In this document: piece after piece, positions 26,272 through 33,294 of the stretch
How the letters are laid out: every line of letters begins with the position of its first letter
Position numbering within the stretch: position 1 is the stretch's first letter
Assembly: GCA_903908495.1 (NCBI GenBank)
Contig: CAIVSK010000380.1
Span: 1-51,189, forward strand
Length of the DNA: 51,189 nucleotides
Source of the DNA: Akkermansiaceae bacterium
GTDB lineage: Bacteria > Verrucomicrobiota > Verrucomicrobiia > Verrucomicrobiales > Akkermansiaceae
Direction: 5' to 3'
The notes under the pieces: generated by a model
What the model was told of the DNA's origin: nothing
The model's input: only the letters and a program-made list of their open reading frames with translations
The model's database searches: none
Program-made: the position numbers and the translations under genes

Positions 26272-26496
26272 ATGGATGCCGCAATTCTTGAGAAGGAAGC
26301 CCTTTTGTTGCCAGACCGCGAGCGAGCCGTGCTGGCTGACAGGTTGCTTGAAAGCCTGTCGCGCAGGTCGTCGGAGCTGGAAGCCGCGTGGATTCGGGAG
26401 ACGGACAGTCGCCTTGAGGCCTTTGGGAAGAGTCAGATTGGGGCCGCTTCAGGACCTGAAGCGATGTCTGAATTGCGTGCGAAGTTTCCCAGATGA
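26272..26496 (+). CDS. Addiction-module antitoxin (Unstab_antitox / TIGR02574 type)
   Basis: 74 residues: MDAAILEKEALLLPDRERAVLADRLLESL, then ELEAAWIRETDSRLEAF and a short variable end. The LPxxERAxLAxRLLESL core and the following AAWxxExxxRLxxF segment are the hallmarks of the small putative addiction-module family usually paired with RelE/ParE toxins. Its stop overlaps the toxin start by ATGA. The ATG at 26272 is chosen over upstream frames because family proteins begin just before this helix. It likely binds and neutralises the toxin and represses the pair, but the toxin here is frameshifted. Confidence 0.8.
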   Translation: MDAAILEKEALLLPDRERAVLADRLLESLSRRSSELEAAWIRETDSRLEAFGKSQIGAASGPEAMSELRAKFPR

Positions 26497-26787
26497 GCTA
26501 CCGGTTTTTATCCCCGGCCTTGCTGGAGCTGAATCAGGCTGCCGTGTTCTATGAGGGGAGGGTAGCCGGTCTTGGTGCTGACTTTTTTGGAAGAAGTGGA
26601 TTCGGCGATTGACCGGATTCTCCAGTTTCCGGAGGCGTGGGGAAGGCTGGGCCGAAATTATCGGCGCTGCAGTCTGCGGAGATTTCCCTATCTAACTATA
26701 TACCTCATTGAGCCAACCAAAGATATACTCATCGTATCAGTGTTTCATCAAAGTCGGGAACCCGGTAGGTGGCGTGACAACCTTTAA
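26493..26787 (+). pseudogene. RelE/ParE-type toxin, frameshifted in a T6 run
   Basis: The first 32 codons read MSYRFLSPALLELNQAAVFYEG...GLGADF, the normal N-terminus of a RelE/ParE toxin. The frame then breaks and stops within a few codons. Dropping one T from the six-T run at 26583-26588 restores a frame (LEEVDSAIDRILQFPEAWGR, RRCSLRRFPYLTIYLI, SVFHQSREPGRW) that runs to TAA at 26785-26787 and totals 97 residues, the family's length. All the conserved segments are intact, so the change is recent, a base-calling error, or bypassed by polymerase slippage on the T-run. The antitoxin overlaps by four bases. Confidence 0.8.
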
Positions 26788-26790
26788 GGA

Positions 26791-26819
26791 CCGAAGTCGC
26801 CGCTGCCGACCGACTTCGG
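26791..26819. terminator. GC-rich hairpin between convergent toxin and MATE genes; truncated attC-like half
   Basis: A perfect nine-base stem CCGAAGTCG / CGACTTCGG with an 11-base loop lies just after the toxin stop and 47 bases before the MATE stop, a good place for a bidirectional terminator. Bases 26797-26812 are identical to 24810-24825 of attC-like site 1 (16 bases), and 26836-26851 resembles that site's loop, but no L'/R' half follows. Confidence 0.45.
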
Positions 26820-26865
26820 CTCCGTAAACTCACCTCAACCACTACGTTTTCTCTCCCGCTCATCA

Positions 26866-28287
26866 TCACACCCGCGCCTCGAGCCACTTGCCGCGCCGGT
26901 ACAGCCGGGTGAAAATGATGGCCTGGGTGAGCAGATCGACCGACAGCACGATCCACACGCCGGTGAGCGACAGGCTGGCGTAAGTGGTCAACAGCCACAG
27001 CACGCCGACCCGATAGAACAGCATGCTGCCAAACGCCCAGCGCATCACGATGCCGGTGGCCCCCGCCCCGCGCATCGCGGTTTTCAAAATGATACAAGTG
27101 GCGAAAAACGGTTGTGCCATGGCGCACACGACCAGCAGCGGTGCCGCCAGTCGCAGGTGCAGAATGCTATCCGGTGCCATCCAGCCGATCAGGTGATAGC
27201 GGAACACCACGAAAAACACGCCCATCAGGCTCATCAAACCCACCGCCAGCGCCCAGCACACGCGCACCGCACGCTCGGCCATCACCTTGGAACCCGCGCC
27301 GAGGTATTGCCCCGCGAGCGTCGCTGCGGCGGTGGCAATGGCAAAACCGGGCAGAAAGCTCATGGATTCCACCCGGATGGCCAGGATGTGCGCGCCCAGC
27401 GCGCCTTCATCGCCCAGCCCGGCAATGACCCGGATCCCGAACGCGTGAATCAACCACATCCCGGCAATCTCCAGTGCTTGCGGGGCACCGATGCGCAGGA
27501 TGCGCCGCATCGTTTCCCAGTGCGGCCGCAGGCTGGCCCGCGCCCAATGCAAGCCGGCATGCCGGCCCCTGCCTAACAAGACGACCGTGGTCAGGAAGCC
27601 CGCGATCCAGCCGCACACCGTGCCGGTGGCGATGCCGCCGACGCCGTGGCCACCCCACGGTGCCGGCGCAAAAACCAGGGTCCAGGCCAGCGCCATGTTC
27701 ACCAGATTGACCACCACCATGGCCAAAAACGGGGTGCGGGTGTCGCCCGCTCCGCGCAAGGCGGCATTGACCGCAAACATTGCCCCGCTGAAAGGCCCGG
27801 AAACGGCCAACACCCGCAGATAGATCTCGGCCTGCACCGCCGCCGCCGGGCTCAGGCGGATCCAGTGGATCAGCGCCGGAATGCCGAGTTGCAACAGGAT
27901 CAACGAGCCAAAGCCCGCCGCCACTCCCAACCACAACCCCTGCCCCAGCCCGCGATTGGCCAGGCTGTGCTCGCGCCCGCCGGTGGCGCGCGACACCAGC
28001 GCCATCACCCCGGTGGCCACCGCTCCTTGCAGGATGTTGAAAAACCAGCCGACGTAGCCGCCCAGCCCCATCGCATCGAGGATTGCCACCCGCTCGGCAC
28101 CCACCGCCATGCGCCCGGAAATCAACAGGTCGGTGAGCCCGACAAAAAATGCCAGCACCTGCTCGAGCAACGGCCACGCCGCCAGCACCAGCACCTGCCG
28201 CGGCAACGACAGCCCGGCCAAGCGCCCGCCCAGACCCGCCCCCGGGGCGGCTGAACCCAATCCAACATTTTCTTCCAGTTCTTCCAT
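26866..28287 (-). CDS. MATE family efflux transporter
   Basis: 473 residues with about 12 hydrophobic spans in two repeated halves. N-terminal half: WPLLEQVLAFFVGLTDLLISGR, the usual first-helix P...G-x-x-D pattern; then ATGVMALVSRATGGRE and NAALRGAGDTRTPFLAM. The C-terminal half repeats the theme (RIGAPQALEIAGMWLIHAF; LAGQYLGAG; LKTAMRGAGAT). These are standard MatE motifs; substrates are usually drugs or cationic metabolites exchanged for Na+ or H+. The start at 28287 (MEELEENVGLG) is chosen because the open frame further upstream is read-through of a repeat-rich intergenic region. It converges with the cassette island. Confidence 0.9.
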   Translation of the reverse strand: MEELEENVGLGSAAPGAGLGGRLAGLSLPRQVLVLAAWPLLEQVLAFFVGLTDLLISGRMAVGAERVAILDAMGLGGYVGWFFNILQGAVATGVMALVSRATGGREHSLANRGLGQGLWLGVAAGFGSLILLQLGIPALIHWIRLSPAAAVQAEIYLRVLAVSGPFSGAMFAVNAALRGAGDTRTPFLAMVVVNLVNMALAWTLVFAPAPWGGHGVGGIATGTVCGWIAGFLTTVVLLGRGRHAGLHWARASLRPHWETMRRILRIGAPQALEIAGMWLIHAFGIRVIAGLGDEGALGAHILAIRVESMSFLPGFAIATAAATLAGQYLGAGSKVMAERAVRVCWALAVGLMSLMGVFFVVFRYHLIGWMAPDSILHLRLAAPLLVVCAMAQPFFATCIILKTAMRGAGATGIVMRWAFGSMLFYRVGVLWLLTTYASLSLTGVWIVLSVDLLTQAIIFTRLYRRGKWLEARV

Positions 28288-28760
28288 GCGCTTGCCGGAG
28301 GTAGCCGCTGGCGTGATCCCGCGCCAATAAATTCCCGGTTTTCTTCCGAGGGTGGGGGGGAAGCACGGTGAACCGGGGCATTCTGGCCAATGCTGTTTAA
28401 TGAGTAAATGCCTCACGATTCGAGGAACCAGGCTGAATACCCGGACCTCCTGTGGCACGCGCATTTTGCCCGCTGCCCTGCGGTGGCGAGTCGCCGCACT
28501 CAAGGAGAGGTGGCGTCCCGCCGCCATGACCGATGCGCAGAGCAAGGGCAGCTGCCTGGCGGCCTTTTCTTGCACAGATCATGGGAAAATGTGGGCAAGA
28601 TGCCCACTCTCCTTGGAGGGGACTCGCCAGCGAGCTGGCCGCCTTCTTTCTGCCTGGCTCCCGCTCTGCCTAATTGAACAGGATTGGGCATCCTGCCCGG
28701 TGGCCGAAGGCCTGAGAATGAGCGCAAGCCGTGAGAATGAACGGAAGCTGGGGAGCCCCC
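28288..28760. repeat. Intergenic region with REP-like hairpins, no gene seen
   Basis: 473 bases between the MATE gene start and the menE stop. It contains GTGGGCA-aga-TGCCCAC at 28591-28607 (perfect seven-base stem), a GGCGA/TCGCC inverted pair at 28485-28495, and further GC-rich short inverted repeats near 28632-28700. Several overlapping frames exist on both strands but all pass through these repeats and none resembles a protein family. Repeat composition suggests a cluster of dispersed palindromic elements. Confidence 0.6.
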
Positions 28761-29888
28761 TCACCGTGCCGCGCCGCCAGCCAGCAGCGCCGCCAACTCG
28801 GCCCGGCGGAGCTTGCCCAGCTCGGTGCGGGGCAACAACCCGACCACCCGCGGTGCCTGCAAACGGCGGAAACCGGGGGCCTGACTGTGATAGCGCTCGA
28901 GCGCCGCAGCGACCGCCGCCGGATCGACCGCCGCCTCGAACACCGGCACCAGCCGGTGGCCAGCCCGCTCGTCCGGCACCGCAACCACCGCCACCGCGCC
29001 CGGCGCGAGCCCGCCGTCAGCCAGAACTAACAATTCATTCTCAATCGCCGCCGGATCCACCAACTCGCCGAGCACCTTGATCAGGGCATCGACGCGGCCG
29101 CGCGGCGTGAGCTGGTTGTCCGTCAAATCGGCGCGATCCGACGTGAGATGCCAGTCGCCGTTGCGGGGGCGGAATTGCCAGGCATCGGCCTCGCGGCGGA
29201 GACAACCTGAGAACAACGCGGGACCGGCGATGCTGAGTTGTCCGTCTGCGGACAAGCGGGTTTGCCAGATGGGCAGGACCGGCAGCGGCGAGGGTTGGTA
29301 CAGTTCCCCGAGCTGATCAATCCCCTGGGTGGCAATTTGCGAGCCGGCCTCGGTCATGCCATAGCTGGCCAGCACCGGCCACCCCAAGGCGCGCGCGGCC
29401 TGGCCGGTGTGCGCGTTGAGCTGGCCGCCGCCCACCACGATGGCGAGCAATTCCGGTGGCGCGCTGAGGCCGGCGGCGACCAGATCATGCACCTGGGTGG
29501 GCACCAAGGTGGTGTGGGTGACGCCATGGTGGACCAACCACGCCAGGAACGCGCCCGCCTCCCAGCGCCAGGAGAACACTTGGATCCGGCACGCCGCCTC
29601 GAAGGCACGGGCCATCACCCCGAAGCCGCCGACGTGGTGGAGCGGCAGCGCCAAGCCCCAGCAGGAGTCCTCGCTGACCCGCAAGTGGCGGTTGACCACC
29701 GCGGCGGAGACCAGCAGCGACTGTTTGGATAAAGCCAGCCATTGCGGGGGGCCGGAGCTGCCCGAGGTGGCAAACAGCACGTGGCCGTCCAATCCGGCAA
29801 GCGGCGGGATTTCACCGGGAAAAGACCCCGGCGCAAACGGCTGCGAATCGTCCCAAAACCCCGGATCAGTTAAAAAGAGCGCGTCCAT
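28761..29888 (-). CDS. menE: o-Succinylbenzoate-CoA ligase (MenE-like AMP-forming ligase)
   Basis: 375 residues, short for MenE (E. coli about 451), with a reduced N-terminal subdomain. ANL-superfamily motifs are visible: the ATP loop FATSGSSGPPQW at about 39-50, LPLHHVGGFG near 81-90, VGGGQLN, SYGMTEAGSQIA near 175-186, and the late LTPRGRVDALIKVLGELVDPAAIE hinge (A8). The catalytic Lys expected near the end is in TELGKLRRAEL. It activates o-succinylbenzoate to its CoA ester in menaquinone synthesis. The first 19 bases overlap menC, which supports the assignment over other AMP ligases. Confidence 0.85.
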   Translation of the reverse strand: MDALFLTDPGFWDDSQPFAPGSFPGEIPPLAGLDGHVLFATSGSSGPPQWLALSKQSLLVSAAVVNRHLRVSEDSCWGLALPLHHVGGFGVMARAFEAACRIQVFSWRWEAGAFLAWLVHHGVTHTTLVPTQVHDLVAAGLSAPPELLAIVVGGGQLNAHTGQAARALGWPVLASYGMTEAGSQIATQGIDQLGELYQPSPLPVLPIWQTRLSADGQLSIAGPALFSGCLRREADAWQFRPRNGDWHLTSDRADLTDNQLTPRGRVDALIKVLGELVDPAAIENELLVLADGGLAPGAVAVVAVPDERAGHRLVPVFEAAVDPAAVAAALERYHSQAPGFRRLQAPRVVGLLPRTELGKLRRAELAALLAGGAAR

Positions 29889-30838
29889 GGCAATGCTTCC
29901 AGAAGGTCGTCAAATCCCAGCCCGGTGCCGCCGGGCGGCTGAAACTCCGGGGCCCAAGGCCCGAGCGCCTCACTGAAGGGATCGGGTTCGAACAAATGGT
30001 GGGTCTGCAGGCCGCAGACCCCGGGCAGACCGGGAAATTGCAACCCGAGCCGGGCGGCCTCCCACGCGGCGAACGCCTGGCCCAGCGGATGATCCATCCG
30101 GCTGGTCAGCACCACCCGCTGGTTGTGGCTGATGGCGGCCTCGGCGAGCAAGAACGGCTCGTCGATGGCCGGTTTGATGATCATCACCTGCGCGGCGGCA
30201 CTTTGCGGGGTGGCCTCCAGGTCCACCGCGAGGCTCAGCCCGGTGCAGCGGTGCAGCTCGGACCAAGTGGATTCAGCAAACAGGCACGGGTCCTCGACGA
30301 AATCGATCGCCCGCCGGGTGGACTCCGTCAACCCCGTTAGAAAAGCCGCCGCCACCTCCGGGCTGAGGCATTCATTGAAATCGAGCCGCCAGCGCAGGGC
30401 GGGAAATTCGCCTACCATCGCCTCGAGCAAGGCGGCTTCCTGCTGCAACGCCCTGCCACACTTGAGTTTCACGATGGCAAACCCGGCCTCCACGGCGCGG
30501 GAAATTTCCGCGATATCCGCCTTCGGCAGCGTGGCATGGCTGGGAGGCACTTCCATTTCCTCAAACAACGAATCGTCGTTGCTGCGTGCTGCGGCATCGT
30601 ACTCGGCACAACGCAGGGCGCGCCGCACCAACTGCCAGCGCTGATCGCCGGCCAGATCCGCCAGGCATTTTTCCAGTGTCGGCTCGCCGAGTTCCGGCCA
30701 CGGGTGCAGGCAGCCGAAGCCATCGCCCACGCGGATGAGCGCGCCGTCGAACTCACGCCGCGAGGACACCGCATTGAGATAGCCACGGGCCTTGAGCCGG
30801 TAGCGCGAGATGAATGGCTTGGGGGTGGGTCGGTGCAT
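29870..30838 (-). CDS. menC: o-Succinylbenzoate synthase (MenC), enolase superfamily
   Basis: 322 residues. The enolase-superfamily catalytic set is present in order: K124-L-K126 (IVKLKCG), D153 (RLDFNE), E182 (FVEDP), D206 (AVDLEA) and K222 (IIKPA), with spacing that matches E. coli MenC. It dehydrates SHCHC to o-succinylbenzoate in the menaquinone pathway. The ATG at 30838 lies nine bases after the HAD phosphatase stop, and the 3' end overlaps menE by 19 bases, so the three form an operon. Enolase-superfamily OSBS enzymes are divergent and some also act as N-acylamino acid racemases; the menE neighbour favours MenC. Confidence 0.88.
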   Translation of the reverse strand: MHRPTPKPFISRYRLKARGYLNAVSSRREFDGALIRVGDGFGCLHPWPELGEPTLEKCLADLAGDQRWQLVRRALRCAEYDAAARSNDDSLFEEMEVPPSHATLPKADIAEISRAVEAGFAIVKLKCGRALQQEAALLEAMVGEFPALRWRLDFNECLSPEVAAAFLTGLTESTRRAIDFVEDPCLFAESTWSELHRCTGLSLAVDLEATPQSAAAQVMIIKPAIDEPFLLAEAAISHNQRVVLTSRMDHPLGQAFAAWEAARLGLQFPGLPGVCGLQTHHLFEPDPFSEALGPWAPEFQPPGGTGLGFDDLLEALPWTRSF

Positions 30839-30847
30839 GGCGGGACG

Positions 30848-31648
30848 TCAGTTGGCTGGAAAAAAATGTTGGAGGGCCTCGATGACGCCGTTGCCGTGCA
30901 CGGCCCGCGCCTGATAGCCGCCGATGGCCGCGACGTGATGTTTGACGTCGGCCAGCGCGTTGCCCGGACAGGCCACCATCCGTGCGTGGCGCTTATCGAG
31001 CATGGCCAGATCATTGTGACTGTCGCCGATGGCAAAGCACGCGTCGGCGTCCAGCGCGTATTGCCGCGCCACCTCGCTGAGGCTGCTGCCTTTTTGGAAA
31101 TCGCGGTGGCCGAAGCGCAGGTAGATCGAGTTGCGCTGCCAGCTGAGCAGTGGCTCGGCGCTGGCGATGAGCTGCAACTCCCCGACGATCCACTCCATTT
31201 CCTCGTCGGTGCGGGCGAGGATGCCGGCGGGCTCGCCCTCCACGGCGATCCACTGCGCGCCGGTGGCCTCCTCCACCCGCTGCCGCATCGCCTTGAGCAA
31301 GGCCCGTGCGTGCTTGAATAAACCGTGGATTTGTTTCTCGCACGAGTGGTTCCAAGCGTCGAGCGGCTGCCAGCGGCGACCGCTCCCGCAGAAATAGATT
31401 TCGCGTTCGCGCGCCACCACCCAGTCCGGCAGCATGGGAAACCGGCTTTCGTCAAACAGTTCGACCATTTGGGCCAGCGAGCGGCCGGTGTTGATCCCCC
31501 AGACCAGCCCGCGCTCGCGGCGCATGCGCAGCAGCGTCTCGAAAAATTCGGTCGGCACGGATGGAGTTCCCGCGGGATCGTGCAACGTCCCGTCAAAATC
31601 GAAGGCCAGCACGCTGGCGACCATCGGCATGGGAACTGGTGATTTCAT
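30848..31648 (-). CDS. HAD-superfamily phosphatase (Cof/HAD-IIB-like)
   Basis: 266 residues from the ATG at 31648. HAD motif I is AFDFDGTLHD with nucleophile Asp17 and Asp19; motif II is the Thr in GINTGRSLAQM; motif III Lys probably in FQKGSSL; motif IV is AIGDSHNDLAML. The cap insert of about 100 residues between motifs II and III suits the HAD-IIB group. It probably dephosphorylates a sugar phosphate or other small metabolite. An upstream ATG at 31708 is possible, but the shorter start is just ahead of motif I as in relatives. It precedes menC by nine bases, though no phosphatase step is known to be needed at this point of menaquinone synthesis. Confidence 0.85.
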   Translation of the reverse strand: MKSPVPMPMVASVLAFDFDGTLHDPAGTPSVPTEFFETLLRMRRERGLVWGINTGRSLAQMVELFDESRFPMLPDWVVAREREIYFCGSGRRWQPLDAWNHSCEKQIHGLFKHARALLKAMRQRVEEATGAQWIAVEGEPAGILARTDEEMEWIVGELQLIASAEPLLSWQRNSIYLRFGHRDFQKGSSLSEVARQYALDADACFAIGDSHNDLAMLDKRHARMVACPGNALADVKHHVAAIGGYQARAVHGNGVIEALQHFFPAN

Positions 31649-31693
31649 CTGGAGCTCTTTTACCCATTGTGTGGCGGTAAGTCGATCACCAAG

Positions 31694-31707
31694 TGCGGAG
31701 TGCCGCA
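31694..31707. repeat. REP-like inverted repeat TGCGG-agtg-CCGCA
   Basis: A five-base stem, extendable by pairs in AAGT/ACTT with one bulge, in the gap between the divergent HAD phosphatase and the DUF2007-like gene. Similar to other short palindromes in the window. Confidence 0.4.
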
Positions 31708-31822
31708 ACTTGCTGCGGGGCGTTTAACCATGGCAAAAATCCTAGCAGCCCGTATGCCCACAACTGACAACCTGAGGCGAAATGGCTTGTGGCGGGTGGC
31801 GTGCCGCCTTACAACTCAGCCC

Positions 31823-32341
31823 GTGATCGTGCGATTTCACACCTATGAAGAAGCCTCGATCTATGCCGGCGTGATGCAGGCCGACGGCCACTTTGCGGCC
31901 ATCCTGGACGAGAGCATGGGTTTCATTTACGGGCCGTTGGCCATCGGCGGCTTCCGGGTGATTGTCACTGAGGAACCTGCGGTGGAAACCGAGGAGCCGC
32001 CTGAAGATGGGAAGATCGAGGGTGCCATCCTGGATTTCCTGCGACTGTTGTTAGGCGCGTTTGTCGCGCTCGGTCTGGCGGTGGGCATCGGAATTGAGTG
32101 GAAAGCGGCTGGCGAATCATTTGTGCCGGGATTATTGGTGCTAGCTGCCGCTGCGGCTGGCTGGCTGGGAATTTGTCTGAGCCTGGGACCCTTGATGACT
32201 CCATTCACCCGAAAATTGAGGGATGACTCATCGGTTTCCGGCTGGCTGGCCAAGGGGTTGGTCGCTCTCATCTTCGCGGGCCAATGGATTGTGATGCCAT
32301 TCTTGATTCTCCATCTGCTCTGGACCCTGCTGGTCCATTAG
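31823..32341 (+). CDS. DUF2007-like N-terminus with C-terminal membrane segments
   Basis: Chosen start is GTG at 31823, giving MIVRFHTYEEASIYAGVMQADGHFA... The first about 50 residues (YEEASIYAGVMQADGHFAAILDES...GGFRVIVTEE) look like the small putative signal-transducing DUF2007 fold. An acidic linker (EPAVETEEPPEDGK) and three hydrophobic spans follow, the last ending in the C-terminal LLWTLLVH. In-frame ATGs at 31730 and 31754 would add 23-31 residues of unlikely composition; GTG at 31829 is another option. Function unknown. It reads toward the carbonic anhydrase gene with 85 bases between. Confidence 0.7.
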   Translation: MIVRFHTYEEASIYAGVMQADGHFAAILDESMGFIYGPLAIGGFRVIVTEEPAVETEEPPEDGKIEGAILDFLRLLLGAFVALGLAVGIGIEWKAAGESFVPGLLVLAAAAAGWLGICLSLGPLMTPFTRKLRDDSSVSGWLAKGLVALIFAGQWIVMPFLILHLLWTLLVH

Positions 32342-32426
32342 ATCATCGATGCGCGGTCTCGCACGGAGCAAAACCCGCATTGGACAAACCCGGCTCCACG
32401 TGCTTTGGTGGGCCCAGCATCCACTC

Positions 32427-33032
32427 ATGGAACACCTTTCCAACCTTCTGCAAAACAATCGCCTGTGGGCGGCGGCCATCACCGCCAGTGATCCGGGATT
32501 TTTCGCAAATCTCGCCACCCAACAACGCCCCCAATACCTCTGGATCGGCTGCTCCGACAGCCGGGTGCCAGCCAACCAAATCATCGGTCTGGCCCCGGGC
32601 GAGGTGTTTGTGCACCGCAATGTGGCCAACGTCGTCGCTGAAACCGATTTCAACGTGCTCGCCGTGCTGCAATACGCCGTGGACGTCCTGCAAGTGCGCC
32701 ACATCATCCTCTGCGGCCACTACGGCTGCGGCGGCATCAACGCCGCCATGGAAAATTTCCGCCACGGCATGATCGACAACTGGCTCTCCGGCATCCGCGC
32801 CCTGCGCCGCCTGCACCACGAGGAACTCGCCGCCCTGCCGCCGACCGCCGCCGCCGACCGCCTGTGCGAACTCAACGTGCTCGCCCAGGCCCGCCACGTC
32901 GCCCACACCACCATCCTCGAGGATGCGTGGCAGCGCGGCCAACACATCGCCATCCACAGCTGGATCTACCGGCTCGACAGCGGCATCATCCACCCCCTCA
33001 CCGAACCGATCACCCAGCCGATCGAGCCGTGA
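32427..33032 (+). CDS. can: Beta-class carbonic anhydrase
   Basis: 201 residues. Zinc ligands Cys42 (WIGCSDSR), His98 and Cys101 (CGHYGCGG), with the Asp44-Arg46 dyad of the active site, match beta-carbonic anhydrases. VHRNVAN at about 62-68 and a HSWIYRLDSG stretch near the end are also family features. It interconverts CO2 and bicarbonate in the cytosol, supplying carboxylases. The ATG at 32427 (MEHLSNLLQNN) is chosen because the 26 residues further upstream are not conserved in the family and lie in the gap after the DUF2007-like gene. Confidence 0.94.
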   Translation: MEHLSNLLQNNRLWAAAITASDPGFFANLATQQRPQYLWIGCSDSRVPANQIIGLAPGEVFVHRNVANVVAETDFNVLAVLQYAVDVLQVRHIILCGHYGCGGINAAMENFRHGMIDNWLSGIRALRRLHHEELAALPPTAAADRLCELNVLAQARHVAHTTILEDAWQRGQHIAIHSWIYRLDSGIIHPLTEPITQPIEP

Positions 33033-33294
33033 CGCCAGCTGCATTGTGGCGGCGCTCTGTGAGCAGAAATCAGGCGTCCCGCCTGTGAGGGAAGACAGCG
33101 CGTCCCGCCTGTCTGCGCTTGAGACGACAGGCTGGAAGCCCGTCGTCCATGACAGAAATGATGCCTGTCATGCTGCGAAATTGACCGTATTGGGCGGCCC
33201 GCCCGTTTGCCTATGCAGCCCCTTGGCACCGCCCATCCTGGCGGACAAGTGGGTCGGCCGAGGCCGTCCGACCCTACCCTCACGCCGGCCCGCA
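33033..33294. repeat. Cluster of palindromes and a short direct repeat
   Basis: Between the convergent carbonic anhydrase and gnd genes. Two copies of GCGTCCCGCCTGT (33074-33086 and 33100-33112); a near-perfect 11-base hairpin at 33123-33147 (GACGACAGGCT / AGCCCGTCGTC); a perfect one at 33149-33171 (ATGACAG / CTGTCAT); and GTCGG...CCGAC at 33253-33272. No gene is seen. The dense palindromes probably end both transcripts and look like dispersed intergenic elements. Confidence 0.6.

Noticed and set aside
33033..33294. Small RNA or riboswitch in the hairpin cluster
   Set aside because: Convergent gene ends and simple palindromes explain it; no known riboswitch core is recognisable.
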